From Candidatus Hermodarchaeota archaeon (GTDB lineage: Archaea; Asgardarchaeota; Hermodarchaeia; Hermodarchaeales; Hermodarchaeaceae), in assembly GCA_016839805.1 (NCBI GenBank), contig JAEOTO010000027.1:1-53331 (forward strand): a DNA stretch of 53,331 nucleotides. Reading direction: 5' to 3'. The notes under the pieces were generated by a model, which did not search any database, was not told the origin of the DNA, and was given only the letters and a program-made list of their open reading frames with translations. Positions 16,278-24,111 of the stretch are shown one piece after another; position 1 is the stretch's first letter, and the number at the start of each line of letters is the position of its first letter. The position numbers were made by a program, and so were the translations under genes.

Positions 16278-18596
16278 TTAGTCTCGACTTTCCCATTCGG
16301 CGAGAGGCGGAATGGACCGCCGGCTTCGACGGAACGCCCAGATTAATAACACTAGGAGAATGATGACAACCACTGCCAACATGAGGTTCCACATTAAGAT
16401 GTTTAGATCCGGTGGCCATCCCGGATTGTAAAACCGATACAAAATCAGAATTGGGGCTGCAATTAAACTGATCAGATTCACAACCTTAATCATTGGATTC
16501 AAGGCAGGACCAGCAGTGTCCTTGAGTGGGTCACCAATCGTATCACCACAGACAGCAGCCTTATGTCGCTCTGAGCCTTTACCAGTACCGACCTCGAGAT
16601 CACAAACTTCGTCTTCGATGTATTTCTTCGCGTTATCCCATGCACCACCAGCTACAGACATGTAGACGGCTAGAAGTAAGCCGGAAGCGATAAGACCTGC
16701 CAAGTAGCCACCAAGCGCCTCAACCTGCAGCATGAGCCCAATCACGATGGGGGTCACCACTGATAAGATAGTGAGGCTGATAAGCTCTTTCTGCGCTGCC
16801 GCAGTCGTGATCGATACCACTCGGTCATAGTGGGGTTTTACTGTCCCTTCCATTACACCAGGAATTTTGAACTGCTCACGCACCTCATCAATGATCTGCG
16901 TCGATGCACGACTCACCGCACGAATCGCTAATGCAGAGAACAACCAGGGCAACGCTGCACCAATCAAGAGCCCAGACAACACCAGTGGATTATCTATCCG
17001 AATACCAAGGGCTAGTGGGTTTGGTATACCCGCGGCTACGGCAGCCCGGGCAACATCCACCACAAAACTATAGAACAGGGCACTCGCGGCAATCACTGCT
17101 GAGGCAATCGCTACATTCTTTGTAATCGCTTTTGTCGTATTCCCAACCGCATCTAAGTCCGCCAAAACTTTTCGCGACCCCTCGGGCATATCAGTTAGCT
17201 CAGCAATACCACCGGCATTATCCGCAATGGGTCCATAACTGTCCATTGCGACATTATTACCCGTGTGTGAAAGCATTCCGATGCCGATGAGGGCGATGCC
17301 ATAGAGGACATATTCAGGGGCGATTAGAAAAGCTGCGATGAAGGTGGCAACGATGATAAGAAGAATCCACACAGCGGCTTCATAACCAGTACTAATACCA
17401 CTGAGAACGATGGTAGCTGGACCCCCATGAGCCTGTTCAACAATTTCTTCGACAGGACGGTGACGATGACTGGTGAAGTAATTGGTAAGCGGATTAAAGC
17501 TAACTGCGAGGAGTACACCAATGGCCACGAGAATACCCAGTCGGACATCACCCGTGTAGAAGTAAGCGAAGACGCTGGAGACAATAATAGTGAAAGCACT
17601 ACTTACCTCGTAGCTGTAGAACATAGCCTTTTCAGCCTTTTCCGTACGCCAGACAGCCACCATGAAGGTTCCAATAATACTACTGATCACACCAATCGCC
17701 CGAACCACAAGGGGGAAGACAATCCAGAAAATCTGCCCGGTGATGACGTAGAGAGCCACACCGAGAATTAGGGCAGAGACAATAGTGACTTCATAGGATT
17801 CGAAAATGTCCGCTGCCATACCTGCGCAGTCGCCTACGTTGTCACCTACGAGATCAGCAATCACGGCGGCGTTACGGGGGTCGTCTTCGGGGAGCCCAGC
17901 TTCAACTTTGCCAACAAGGTCAGCACCTACGTCAGCAGCTTTGGTATAGATACCACCACCGATTCGCATAAAGAGGGCAAGGAGGGTACCACCAAAACCA
18001 AAACCAAGAAGCGCGTCTGGAGCCGAGATGCCAAAGGCAAGGAAGATAAAGGTGCCACCAAGGAGGCCGAGACCGTCAGTGAGCATGCCGGTGAAGGTCC
18101 CACCATGATATGCGATTTTTAGGGCTTCACGGTAGCTTCGCCCAGAAGCGGAAGCGACTCGGATATTAGATTCAATCGCGATGCGCATACCGAGTTGACC
18201 AACGGCAAGAGAGCTCAAAGCACCCATGATAAAAGCGATGGCACGCCCCGTGGCAATGATAAGTTGGACTTGTTGGTAGGAGTAGCCTTCACTAGGGGGG
18301 AAGACTTCAAGGGCTTCAAGGCTGGGGGGAACGATATAGACCGAGAGAAAGAGGATAAGGGTAAGAAGGGCGATGATGGGAAGAATTGTTCGCAATTGTT
18401 TGCTGAGGTAAGCTTTAGCGCCGTCTTTGATGGCGGTCCAGACTTCTTGCATTTTCTTTGTGCCTTTATCATATTTCAGCACATCGCGACGAAGCCAGAG
18501 CGCATAGATGAGGCTGATAATCGCTGCCACGATCACCATGATTAGGGCAACTTGCTCATACCATGCCAAGTGAAGAAACGTAGAGAATAAACCCAT
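16278..18596 (-). CDS. hppA: Membrane-bound proton-translocating pyrophosphatase, K+-independent type
   Basis: A 772-residue integral membrane enzyme with about 16 helices that couples pyrophosphate hydrolysis to ion pumping. The substrate and metal site is seen in DVGADLVGKVEAGLPEDDPR and DLVGDNVGDCAGMAADIFES (about 210-250), with a second acidic cluster in CGDTIGDPLKDTAGPALNP near the C-terminus. The segment GNTTKAITK (about 484) has Lys where K+-dependent enzymes have Ala, the established marker of K+-independent H+ pumps. GAGGTG lies 5 nt before the ATG, and a minus-strand TATA box is about 55-60 nt upstream. The enzyme would recover energy from pyrophosphate released by acyl-CoA ligase and biosynthesis. 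Confidence 0.95.
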   Translation of the reverse strand: MGLFSTFLHLAWYEQVALIMVIVAAIISLIYALWLRRDVLKYDKGTKKMQEVWTAIKDGAKAYLSKQLRTILPIIALLTLILFLSVYIVPPSLEALEVFPPSEGYSYQQVQLIIATGRAIAFIMGALSSLAVGQLGMRIAIESNIRVASASGRSYREALKIAYHGGTFTGMLTDGLGLLGGTFIFLAFGISAPDALLGFGFGGTLLALFMRIGGGIYTKAADVGADLVGKVEAGLPEDDPRNAAVIADLVGDNVGDCAGMAADIFESYEVTIVSALILGVALYVITGQIFWIVFPLVVRAIGVISSIIGTFMVAVWRTEKAEKAMFYSYEVSSAFTIIVSSVFAYFYTGDVRLGILVAIGVLLAVSFNPLTNYFTSHRHRPVEEIVEQAHGGPATIVLSGISTGYEAAVWILLIIVATFIAAFLIAPEYVLYGIALIGIGMLSHTGNNVAMDSYGPIADNAGGIAELTDMPEGSRKVLADLDAVGNTTKAITKNVAIASAVIAASALFYSFVVDVARAAVAAGIPNPLALGIRIDNPLVLSGLLIGAALPWLFSALAIRAVSRASTQIIDEVREQFKIPGVMEGTVKPHYDRVVSITTAAAQKELISLTILSVVTPIVIGLMLQVEALGGYLAGLIASGLLLAVYMSVAGGAWDNAKKYIEDEVCDLEVGTGKGSERHKAAVCGDTIGDPLKDTAGPALNPMIKVVNLISLIAAPILILYRFYNPGWPPDLNILMWNLMLAVVVIILLVLLIWAFRRSRRSIPPLAEWESRD

Positions 18597-18603
18597 TTTG
18601 GCA

Positions 18604-18627
18604 CCTCAAAGCCCGTATCAATTGAGG
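18604..18627 (-). promoter_or_regulatory. RBS-masking hairpin of the hppA mRNA
   Basis: CCTCAA (18604-18609) and TTGAGG (18622-18627) are complementary with a 12-nt loop. In the minus-strand mRNA the GAGG of the hppA ribosome site forms one arm. It is only a 6-bp stem, so chance is possible. Confidence 0.3.
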
Positions 18628-18650
18628 AAGTACATTACCCCACAGTCATG

Positions 18651-18660
18651 TTTTATAAAC
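18651..18660 (-). promoter_or_regulatory. TATA box of hppA
   Basis: GTTTATAAAA on the minus strand is about 55-60 nt ahead of the hppA ATG. The predicted start of transcription would leave a leader of about 30 nt. Confidence 0.5.
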
Positions 18661-18966
18661 TGTTTCTTGTTCAATCTAATCCATTAGAGAGAAGAAATAA
18701 TGTCGAATTGCAAAACGACTGTAACGCAAATGAAGAAAATAACTAACATAAGTCGATTCAGTCAGGTAGGTCCTGCTAGTGATCCAAGCAATCAGAATTC
18801 AGGAAAAAAAATGAAAGCATGGAATTTTGATACCCTCCCCCCAAACCGGCGGAAATGCGAGAAAGAGTATTGTTTAATGATTGACTTTTCACCACAGCTA
18901 AGCTGCCAAATAGAAGTATTACTACAAGTAACCTTGCAAGCTGAAATAAAATTCCTCAAAAACAAT

Positions 18967-18975
18967 CTATATAAC
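18967..18975 (+). promoter_or_regulatory. TATA box for the 19.0-kb secreted protein gene
   Basis: CTATATAAC lies about 50 nt upstream of the GTG start, predicting a leader of about 25 nt that includes the GGAGG site. Confidence 0.45.
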
Positions 18976-19022
18976 TGTTTAAGAAAGTCGGTAAATTATC
19001 ATTACAGATGGAGGGAGCCAGT

Positions 19023-19469
19023 GTGTTCAGGAAGAGCTTAGTAAAAACGTTATTGCTTCTTGCTTTAGCATTAGTGCCTATGATAGCTCTAATCAGAGCA
19101 CAATTGCTCGGAGTTATCTGGATACCTGCGCTAGGAGGAGTATCATATGTCAGCGCACCCTTCGGACCAAATGAAAACCAATCCTATTCGGTGATATTTC
19201 ATTCGGTAAATTTCACTTACCTCGGTTCCACATACGATTATGGCGATCTTAGAGATCTGCCTAAAACTGTTCATTTCTTAATTACCTTTAGCGATGGACA
19301 GAAGGAAAACCTGACTCTGCACTATGATGGTCTTATTAGCACGGCTGTTTTATTTATCGAGTACCATTGGAACATTACAAATCATGTTTCTCCCCGAGCA
19401 GGTGTGATAACAGGGAACAGTCAGGTCCTTTCCCATGGCTGGCAATTCCTAGTTATCCCAGGAAACTAG
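19023..19469 (+). CDS. Small secreted or membrane-anchored protein, unknown
   Basis: Unrecognised protein of about 148 residues. The N-terminus has a basic patch followed by a hydrophobic helix (KTLLLLALALVPMIALI), a signal peptide or anchor. The rest is rich in aromatic and Thr/Asn residues and predicted beta strands, with several N-glycosylation sequons (NFT, NLT, NIT), typical of an extracellular archaeal domain. An ATG at 19008 is in frame, but GGAGG at 19010-19014 lies 8 nt ahead of the GTG at 19023, so that GTG is preferred. Single gene with its own TATA box; no neighbour clarifies its role. Confidence 0.65.
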   Translation: MFRKSLVKTLLLLALALVPMIALIRAQLLGVIWIPALGGVSYVSAPFGPNENQSYSVIFHSVNFTYLGSTYDYGDLRDLPKTVHFLITFSDGQKENLTLHYDGLISTAVLFIEYHWNITNHVSPRAGVITGNSQVLSHGWQFLVIPGN

Positions 19470-19573
19470 GAATTGTGTTATATTTAGGAATTTAACCGTA
19501 AGTAACGCTTATGTACTGGCGCTCATACCTTGTCGGCAATAACTGATGACTCGTTTCCTTGGAGGCGACCAGC

Positions 19574-21028
19574 TTGCCTGGTAACATAGATAAATTCGTA
19601 GAAGAAGCCACCAAAATTGTCGGTTCCGAACACATCACCACCAACCTTGCCATGCGCCACAGCTACATGGCCCGATCAGTCATGGGTATTCGTGCAGCAG
19701 TTTCAGAGGCCATTGTAAAACCCGCAGATACCAAAGAAACCCAAGCCATCGTGAACCTATGTAACAAATACACGATTCCGATTAGCCCCTATTCAGGAGG
19801 ACTGAGCGGGGGGTACGCTCAACCCCTCGAACCAGAAGGCATCATTCTTGATATGGTACGATTGAACAACATCATCGAAGTAGATGAAGACTCCCGTTAT
19901 GTCGTCGTCGAGCCAGGGGTGACAGCAGGCCAAGTTTGGGCCTATTTCCGAAAACACCACCCCGAATGGGCTCCACCCGTTCCAGATGGCGCTCCACCTC
20001 GTGCCACCTTAATTGGAGACGCCTTAGAACGTGGTTTTAGCCTCGTCACGAGTAAGTATGGACCCCAAGGTCGAATGATAAATGGTCTCGAAGTAATTCT
20101 CCCACGTGGTGACATCATCTACACAGGCAGCTGGGTTCTGAAAGGTTTCAAACCCTACTATCCCTGGGGTCCTGGACCCGATTTCACTGGACTCTTCCTC
20201 GGAGCTCAAGGCACGATGGGAATTATTACCAAAGCTGCTATCCGAATTGTCCCTCACCCCCCATACATTGACCTTATCGCCTATGATTATGACACCCCTG
20301 AAGTTATGCAAAACCACTCTATGGCAGTCCTCAAAAAAGAGGTAGGTGTCATGGTGCAAGGAGGAAATTGGTGGTTGGTTCCCAGCCGCAAAGATGAGCG
20401 AGAGGTTCCTAAAACCATCGAAGAATGGCGTAAGCAGAAATACTACATTCCCGAATGGCTCATGAACTACGAACTCTGGGCCCACACCGAAAAAGAAATG
20501 GAAAGCCAGAAAGAAATCGTTGAAGAAGAAGCCGAAAAAATCCGGAAAGCTGGTGACAAGGCAGAAGCCATGGAGCTGCACCCCCGCGCAAAAGCAGTAC
20601 GCCTTACGAAACCGAATCTCATCGCTGTTCCTTATGCAATGCATCGCGCTGGTTTTGTCTTCATCACCTGGTACACACCCTGGGCAGATTGTGCTGAGGT
20701 ATCTCGAGTTGCCGTGGAAACCATGGAGAAATTTGACATCCCACCGGTGATGTGGGTCGCTAGCATTGAACAGGGTCGTCAGTGTATTGCCATGCCCATC
20801 GCTACCTTTGATAGTCGCACGGAGAAGGGCTATGAGCAAGTGGAAGCCTGGGATAAACACTTCACTGAGATTGCGCATAAAAAAGGCTGGATAAACTACC
20901 GACCAAATGCGTTTATTCATTGGCCGGCGATGAAGCCGTTGATGCCTGAATATGTGAAGATGCTTAAGGAACTCAAAGCGCTTTGGGATCCGAACGGCAT
21001 CATGCATCCCGGACGCCTCTCAGTCTGA
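19574..21028 (+). CDS. FAD-binding oxidoreductase, vanillyl-alcohol-oxidase type
   Basis: Flavoprotein of about 484 residues with the PCMH FAD-binding fold. The N-terminal half has PISPYSGGLSGGYAQPLEP (the FAD pyrophosphate loop) and a second contact around GPQGRMINGLEVILPRGDII, then GLFLGAQGTMGIITKAAIRI. The C-terminus ends LKALWDPNGIMHPGRLSV, the standard closing motif. It resembles 4-cresol dehydrogenase/VAO relatives more than GlcD. The TTG start follows GGAGG by 8 nt; a TTG at 19559 lies before that site. A HdrD/GlpC-like Fe-S gene follows 1.6 kb later, so the two could form an alcohol or hydroxyacid dehydrogenase with an Fe-S electron relay. The substrate is unknown. Confidence 0.82.
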   Translation: MPGNIDKFVEEATKIVGSEHITTNLAMRHSYMARSVMGIRAAVSEAIVKPADTKETQAIVNLCNKYTIPISPYSGGLSGGYAQPLEPEGIILDMVRLNNIIEVDEDSRYVVVEPGVTAGQVWAYFRKHHPEWAPPVPDGAPPRATLIGDALERGFSLVTSKYGPQGRMINGLEVILPRGDIIYTGSWVLKGFKPYYPWGPGPDFTGLFLGAQGTMGIITKAAIRIVPHPPYIDLIAYDYDTPEVMQNHSMAVLKKEVGVMVQGGNWWLVPSRKDEREVPKTIEEWRKQKYYIPEWLMNYELWAHTEKEMESQKEIVEEEAEKIRKAGDKAEAMELHPRAKAVRLTKPNLIAVPYAMHRAGFVFITWYTPWADCAEVSRVAVETMEKFDIPPVMWVASIEQGRQCIAMPIATFDSRTEKGYEQVEAWDKHFTEIAHKKGWINYRPNAFIHWPAMKPLMPEYVKMLKELKALWDPNGIMHPGRLSV

Positions 21029-21166
21029 CTCTTTGATCTTGAATTCTGGTTATGCATGCCTCTACCATAGTGGATATTAGGTTGGGGCTACAAAGGTTTT
21101 TCAACCCGTCTTTACGGGAGATACACAGACAACCTGTATCTACCCGAGGTATGGTTTGAGATTAAA

Positions 21167-21649
21167 ATGGCAACCGATGATACTGCACATTCCCTAACAA
21201 TAATCGGAATCGTTGTAAACGGATTTTTCCTCTTCTTCATGTCCACTGCAATCTGGATCGTCCCGTGGCTCTTAGCTATTGGAGCGGTATGGGTCCTCCT
21301 GGGCATTATTCTCCCAATGATCGCTTACAAGGATATTTCAAGGGGGTCGCAAGGTCCAGCCGGAGCCCTCTTAATCATCTCAGGTATTTTTAGTCTAATC
21401 TTTATCTATATGATTGGTGGCATTCTCCTAATCGTTGCAGGAGCTTTAGTAGCGAGTTGGAATCCCTATCAATACCCCCGTCATCGAGCAACATCACACA
21501 GGTACTATGCGTCACCTCCTGCATATACTTCAACTTATATTTCACCAGTATCCGATGCTCGTACGAAAAAATGTGTAAATTGTGGCGTCGAGTTAGACCG
21601 GGAAGACCAATACTGTCATACCTGTGGTTCCCACGTGGGCTGGTATTAA
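21167..21649 (+). CDS. Membrane protein with C-terminal zinc ribbon
   Basis: A 160-residue protein. The N-terminal part has three or four hydrophobic helices (about 9-90). A Tyr/Ser/Thr-rich linker follows. The end is a zinc ribbon with two CxxC knuckles, CVNCGVELDREDQYCHTCG, so the tail is expected in the cytoplasm. The transmembrane part resembles the next gene's repeats, suggesting a local family expansion. Its function is not known. Confidence 0.72.
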   Translation: MATDDTAHSLTIIGIVVNGFFLFFMSTAIWIVPWLLAIGAVWVLLGIILPMIAYKDISRGSQGPAGALLIISGIFSLIFIYMIGGILLIVAGALVASWNPYQYPRHRATSHRYYASPPAYTSTYISPVSDARTKKCVNCGVELDREDQYCHTCGSHVGWY

Positions 21650-21764
21650 CCATTAACGAACAGCAAGTTTCAACTAAATACGTTCTTCTTTTAAAGAGCC
21701 AAGTATTCGATATCAAAGTCAGAGACCACGGTCACAGAATGATAGAGGAGTCTTGGTCCCCTCA

Positions 21765-22511
21765 ATGAAGACGAATGAATTTGCAAGATTTGCTATTGTT
21801 GCGGGTATTTTTTTTAACGGATGGGCCTTAATCGTTTTACTACAAGTGTTGGGAATTTTGTCTTTCATCTTTGGATTTATTGGACTACTCATTGTACCTA
21901 CTGTTGGTGTCTCACTCCTTGCCCGCCATGCTTCTAAAGAAGCGGGAATCCTGTTGATAGTAAGCGGTTTTTTAACTTCAGGAATCCTGCTGCTCTTCCG
22001 AGTTCTAATACAATTAAATCTGCTCCTACCAAGTTTACTCGCATTTCCCAGCAGTATTATTTTCGTACTCACTGGTGGGATATTATCAGCAGAAACACAG
22101 AAAAACGATTCAGCAACTCCAGCCCGTGTTTTAGTCTTCATTGGGCTGACCATCAATACATTGGCTTTTACGTACCTGCTTTGGTTTTGGACGACACTGT
22201 TATTTCCCTATTATGTCCTTGTTGCACCCGATCCCATTCTTGGCCCTGCAAATTGGCCTGGCTTCGTTTTCGACCTCTTCATGATCTTCAGTTCGTTAGT
22301 TTTTGGCTTGATACTCCCCTCATTGGGTCTTGGTCTCATGTATCTTGGGAGAGGTAAGGCAGCAGTATGGTTGCTTCTGATCACTGGTGTTGTCAATGAA
22401 TTCTGGATTCCAATTGGCGGATTAACCATCATATTGGCTGGTAGTCTTATCTTACCAAATCAATACGTCAACACCAATTGCAAGTCCGCATTGTACACAC
22501 CAGATCCATGA
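21765..22511 (+). CDS. Multi-pass membrane protein, relative of the preceding gene
   Basis: A protein of about 248 residues with seven or eight hydrophobic helices. The first half (FARFAIVAGIFFNGWALIVL onward) and the second half (ARVLVFIGLTINTLAFTYLL onward) look like two copies of a four-helix unit also present in the preceding zinc-ribbon protein. It lacks the zinc ribbon. GAGGAG lies 14 nt before the ATG and 2 nt before an upstream TTG (21753), so the start is uncertain. No enzymatic motif is visible. Confidence 0.7.
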   Translation: MKTNEFARFAIVAGIFFNGWALIVLLQVLGILSFIFGFIGLLIVPTVGVSLLARHASKEAGILLIVSGFLTSGILLLFRVLIQLNLLLPSLLAFPSSIIFVLTGGILSAETQKNDSATPARVLVFIGLTINTLAFTYLLWFWTTLLFPYYVLVAPDPILGPANWPGFVFDLFMIFSSLVFGLILPSLGLGLMYLGRGKAAVWLLLITGVVNEFWIPIGGLTIILAGSLILPNQYVNTNCKSALYTPDP

Positions 22512-22647
22512 AAAATAAGAAGCCCAGCATTCAGATTTACGAAAGCCCGCTAAACACCGTACACTTTTTCGAAAAAAGGCAAAGGGTAAAAGGCATTAAC
22601 GTATGTGAAAGGCATCAATTGCCCTCACAATCTGGAGGACTTTGAAC

Positions 22648-23865
22648 ATGACCGAATCCGAAAAATCAAAGACCGAGCTCAAAGATTTTGAACTCGAAAT
22701 AGCCCGTTGCATTCACTGTAAAGCTTGTACCATCGCCGATGCTGCCAACCCGAAAGGCGGCTTTGAAGTGGGATGCCCTTCTTGGAGCGCTATGGAATGG
22801 GAAGCCTACAGTGGCGGTGCAAAATTATGGCTTGCTCGTGCCATCCTCGATGGCAACTATAAACTGGACACAGATGCAGGTGATCTCCTCTTTCGTTGCT
22901 CCACCTGCGGTCAATGTGAAGAACAATGTGAAAATGAGTTACCGACGGTTGATATTATTGAAGCCATGCGTGCTGAGGCTGTGAAAGCTGGTGTTGGTCC
23001 CTTAGATAAGCAAATTGGCTACTCTAAGGCTACTGAAATAAAGCGAAATCCGTATAATGAAGAACATGCGTCTCGGACCGCCTGGGTGCCTAAAGAATTC
23101 AAGCTGAAAGACAAAGCGGAAGTAATCTATTTTGTCGGATGCACAGCCTCCTATCGGTTACAAGAACTCGCGGTTTCCACGATGCGAGTCATGGATAAGC
23201 TTGGCGCAGATGTAACGGTGAAAGAAGATGAGTGGTGCTGTTGTTCACCATTGATCCGTGTGGGTAAATTAGATTTGGTCAAAGACTATGTGAAACACAA
23301 CGTAGAGCTCTTCCAGAACGCTGGAGCAAAGGTCGTTGTCTCATCATGTGCTGGTTGTTTCCGTACGATGAAACGGGACTGGCCAAAATATTATGGGCTA
23401 CTTCCCTTTGAAGTGAAACATAGCGTCAACTACATCGCAGAACTTCTTGAGAGTGGTAAGGCCAAGCTGAACCCCCTTAAAGGCATTAAAGCGACCTATC
23501 ATGATCCCTGCCACTACGGACGACATGTCGCCCATCTCATCAAGGACCGCAAGGAGAAAGCAGAATGGTTTGAAGTCCCCCGCAAGATCCTCCGAATACT
23601 TCTAGGCGATAACTTCGTCGAGATGCCACGCACCAAGGAAAATGCGTGGTGCTGTGGAGCAGGTGGTGGTGCTCGAGCTCAGTTCCCCGACTGGACCCTG
23701 GATACTTCTATTGAACGCATCAAAGAAGCCGAAGAAACGGGAGCCACCCATTTAGTGAGTGCGTGCCCATTCTGTGAAACTTCGCTACAATTAGCGATTG
23801 AAAAGAGTGAGTCCAAACTGAAGATGGTGGACCTCATCCAGTTCGTTGAAGACGCCCTAGAATAG
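22648..23865 (+). CDS. Iron-sulfur oxidoreductase, HdrD/GlpC-like (two 4Fe-4S plus two CCG domains)
   Basis: A protein of about 405 residues. Two N-terminal 4Fe-4S sites are seen in CIHCKACTIADAANPKGG and CSTCGQCEEQCENELP. Two cysteine-rich CCG domains follow: EDEWCCCSPLIRVGK with SSCAGCFRTM, and YHDPCHYGRH with AWCCGAGGGARAQFPD and SACPFCETSL. This is the arrangement of heterodisulfide reductase HdrD, GlpC and LldE-type subunits that pass electrons from a flavoprotein to a quinone or disulfide. GGAGG is 9 nt ahead of the ATG. The VAO-type flavoenzyme two genes upstream is the most likely electron donor; this pairing is inferred. Confidence 0.88.
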   Translation: MTESEKSKTELKDFELEIARCIHCKACTIADAANPKGGFEVGCPSWSAMEWEAYSGGAKLWLARAILDGNYKLDTDAGDLLFRCSTCGQCEEQCENELPTVDIIEAMRAEAVKAGVGPLDKQIGYSKATEIKRNPYNEEHASRTAWVPKEFKLKDKAEVIYFVGCTASYRLQELAVSTMRVMDKLGADVTVKEDEWCCCSPLIRVGKLDLVKDYVKHNVELFQNAGAKVVVSSCAGCFRTMKRDWPKYYGLLPFEVKHSVNYIAELLESGKAKLNPLKGIKATYHDPCHYGRHVAHLIKDRKEKAEWFEVPRKILRILLGDNFVEMPRTKENAWCCGAGGGARAQFPDWTLDTSIERIKEAEETGATHLVSACPFCETSLQLAIEKSESKLKMVDLIQFVEDALE

Positions 23866-24111
23866 ACTACCTCTTTTCTTCCTAAATACAGAAATTCAAT
23901 ATTATACCTATATAGTCAGTAGTGAGTTTATAGTTCTAGTGCCTCCTTTATTGGAAATAACGTTTATTAGCAACTTATTGACAAAATCTGTGCTGGATGG
24001 TTGATTGGATGGTTCACACTAGAGTCCCTAGTGTATTGTAAATTTCAGTTAATTCATAGTTCCCCATTCGATTCATCATTCTGGAGGGTAATCTGTAGGA
24101 GGACAAATTTC

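Larger units (their letters stand above)
18597..19022. other. Divergent intergenic region between hppA and a secreted protein gene
   Basis: This holds the hppA leader and promoter on the minus side and a TATA box (about 18967-18975) for the plus-strand gene. A 113-codon plus-strand frame from 18700 is present but has low-complexity, non-conserved-looking composition and overlaps the next gene, so I do not call it. Confidence 0.4.

Noticed and set aside
18700..19041. 113-codon plus-strand frame before the small secreted protein gene
   Set aside because: Overlaps the better supported gene, has no ribosome site, and its composition is not protein-like; the promoter of the next gene lies inside it.
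20024..21007. 327-codon frame antisense to the VAO-type flavoenzyme
   Set aside because: Long only because of codon bias on the other strand; the plus-strand protein has clear family motifs and this one has none.
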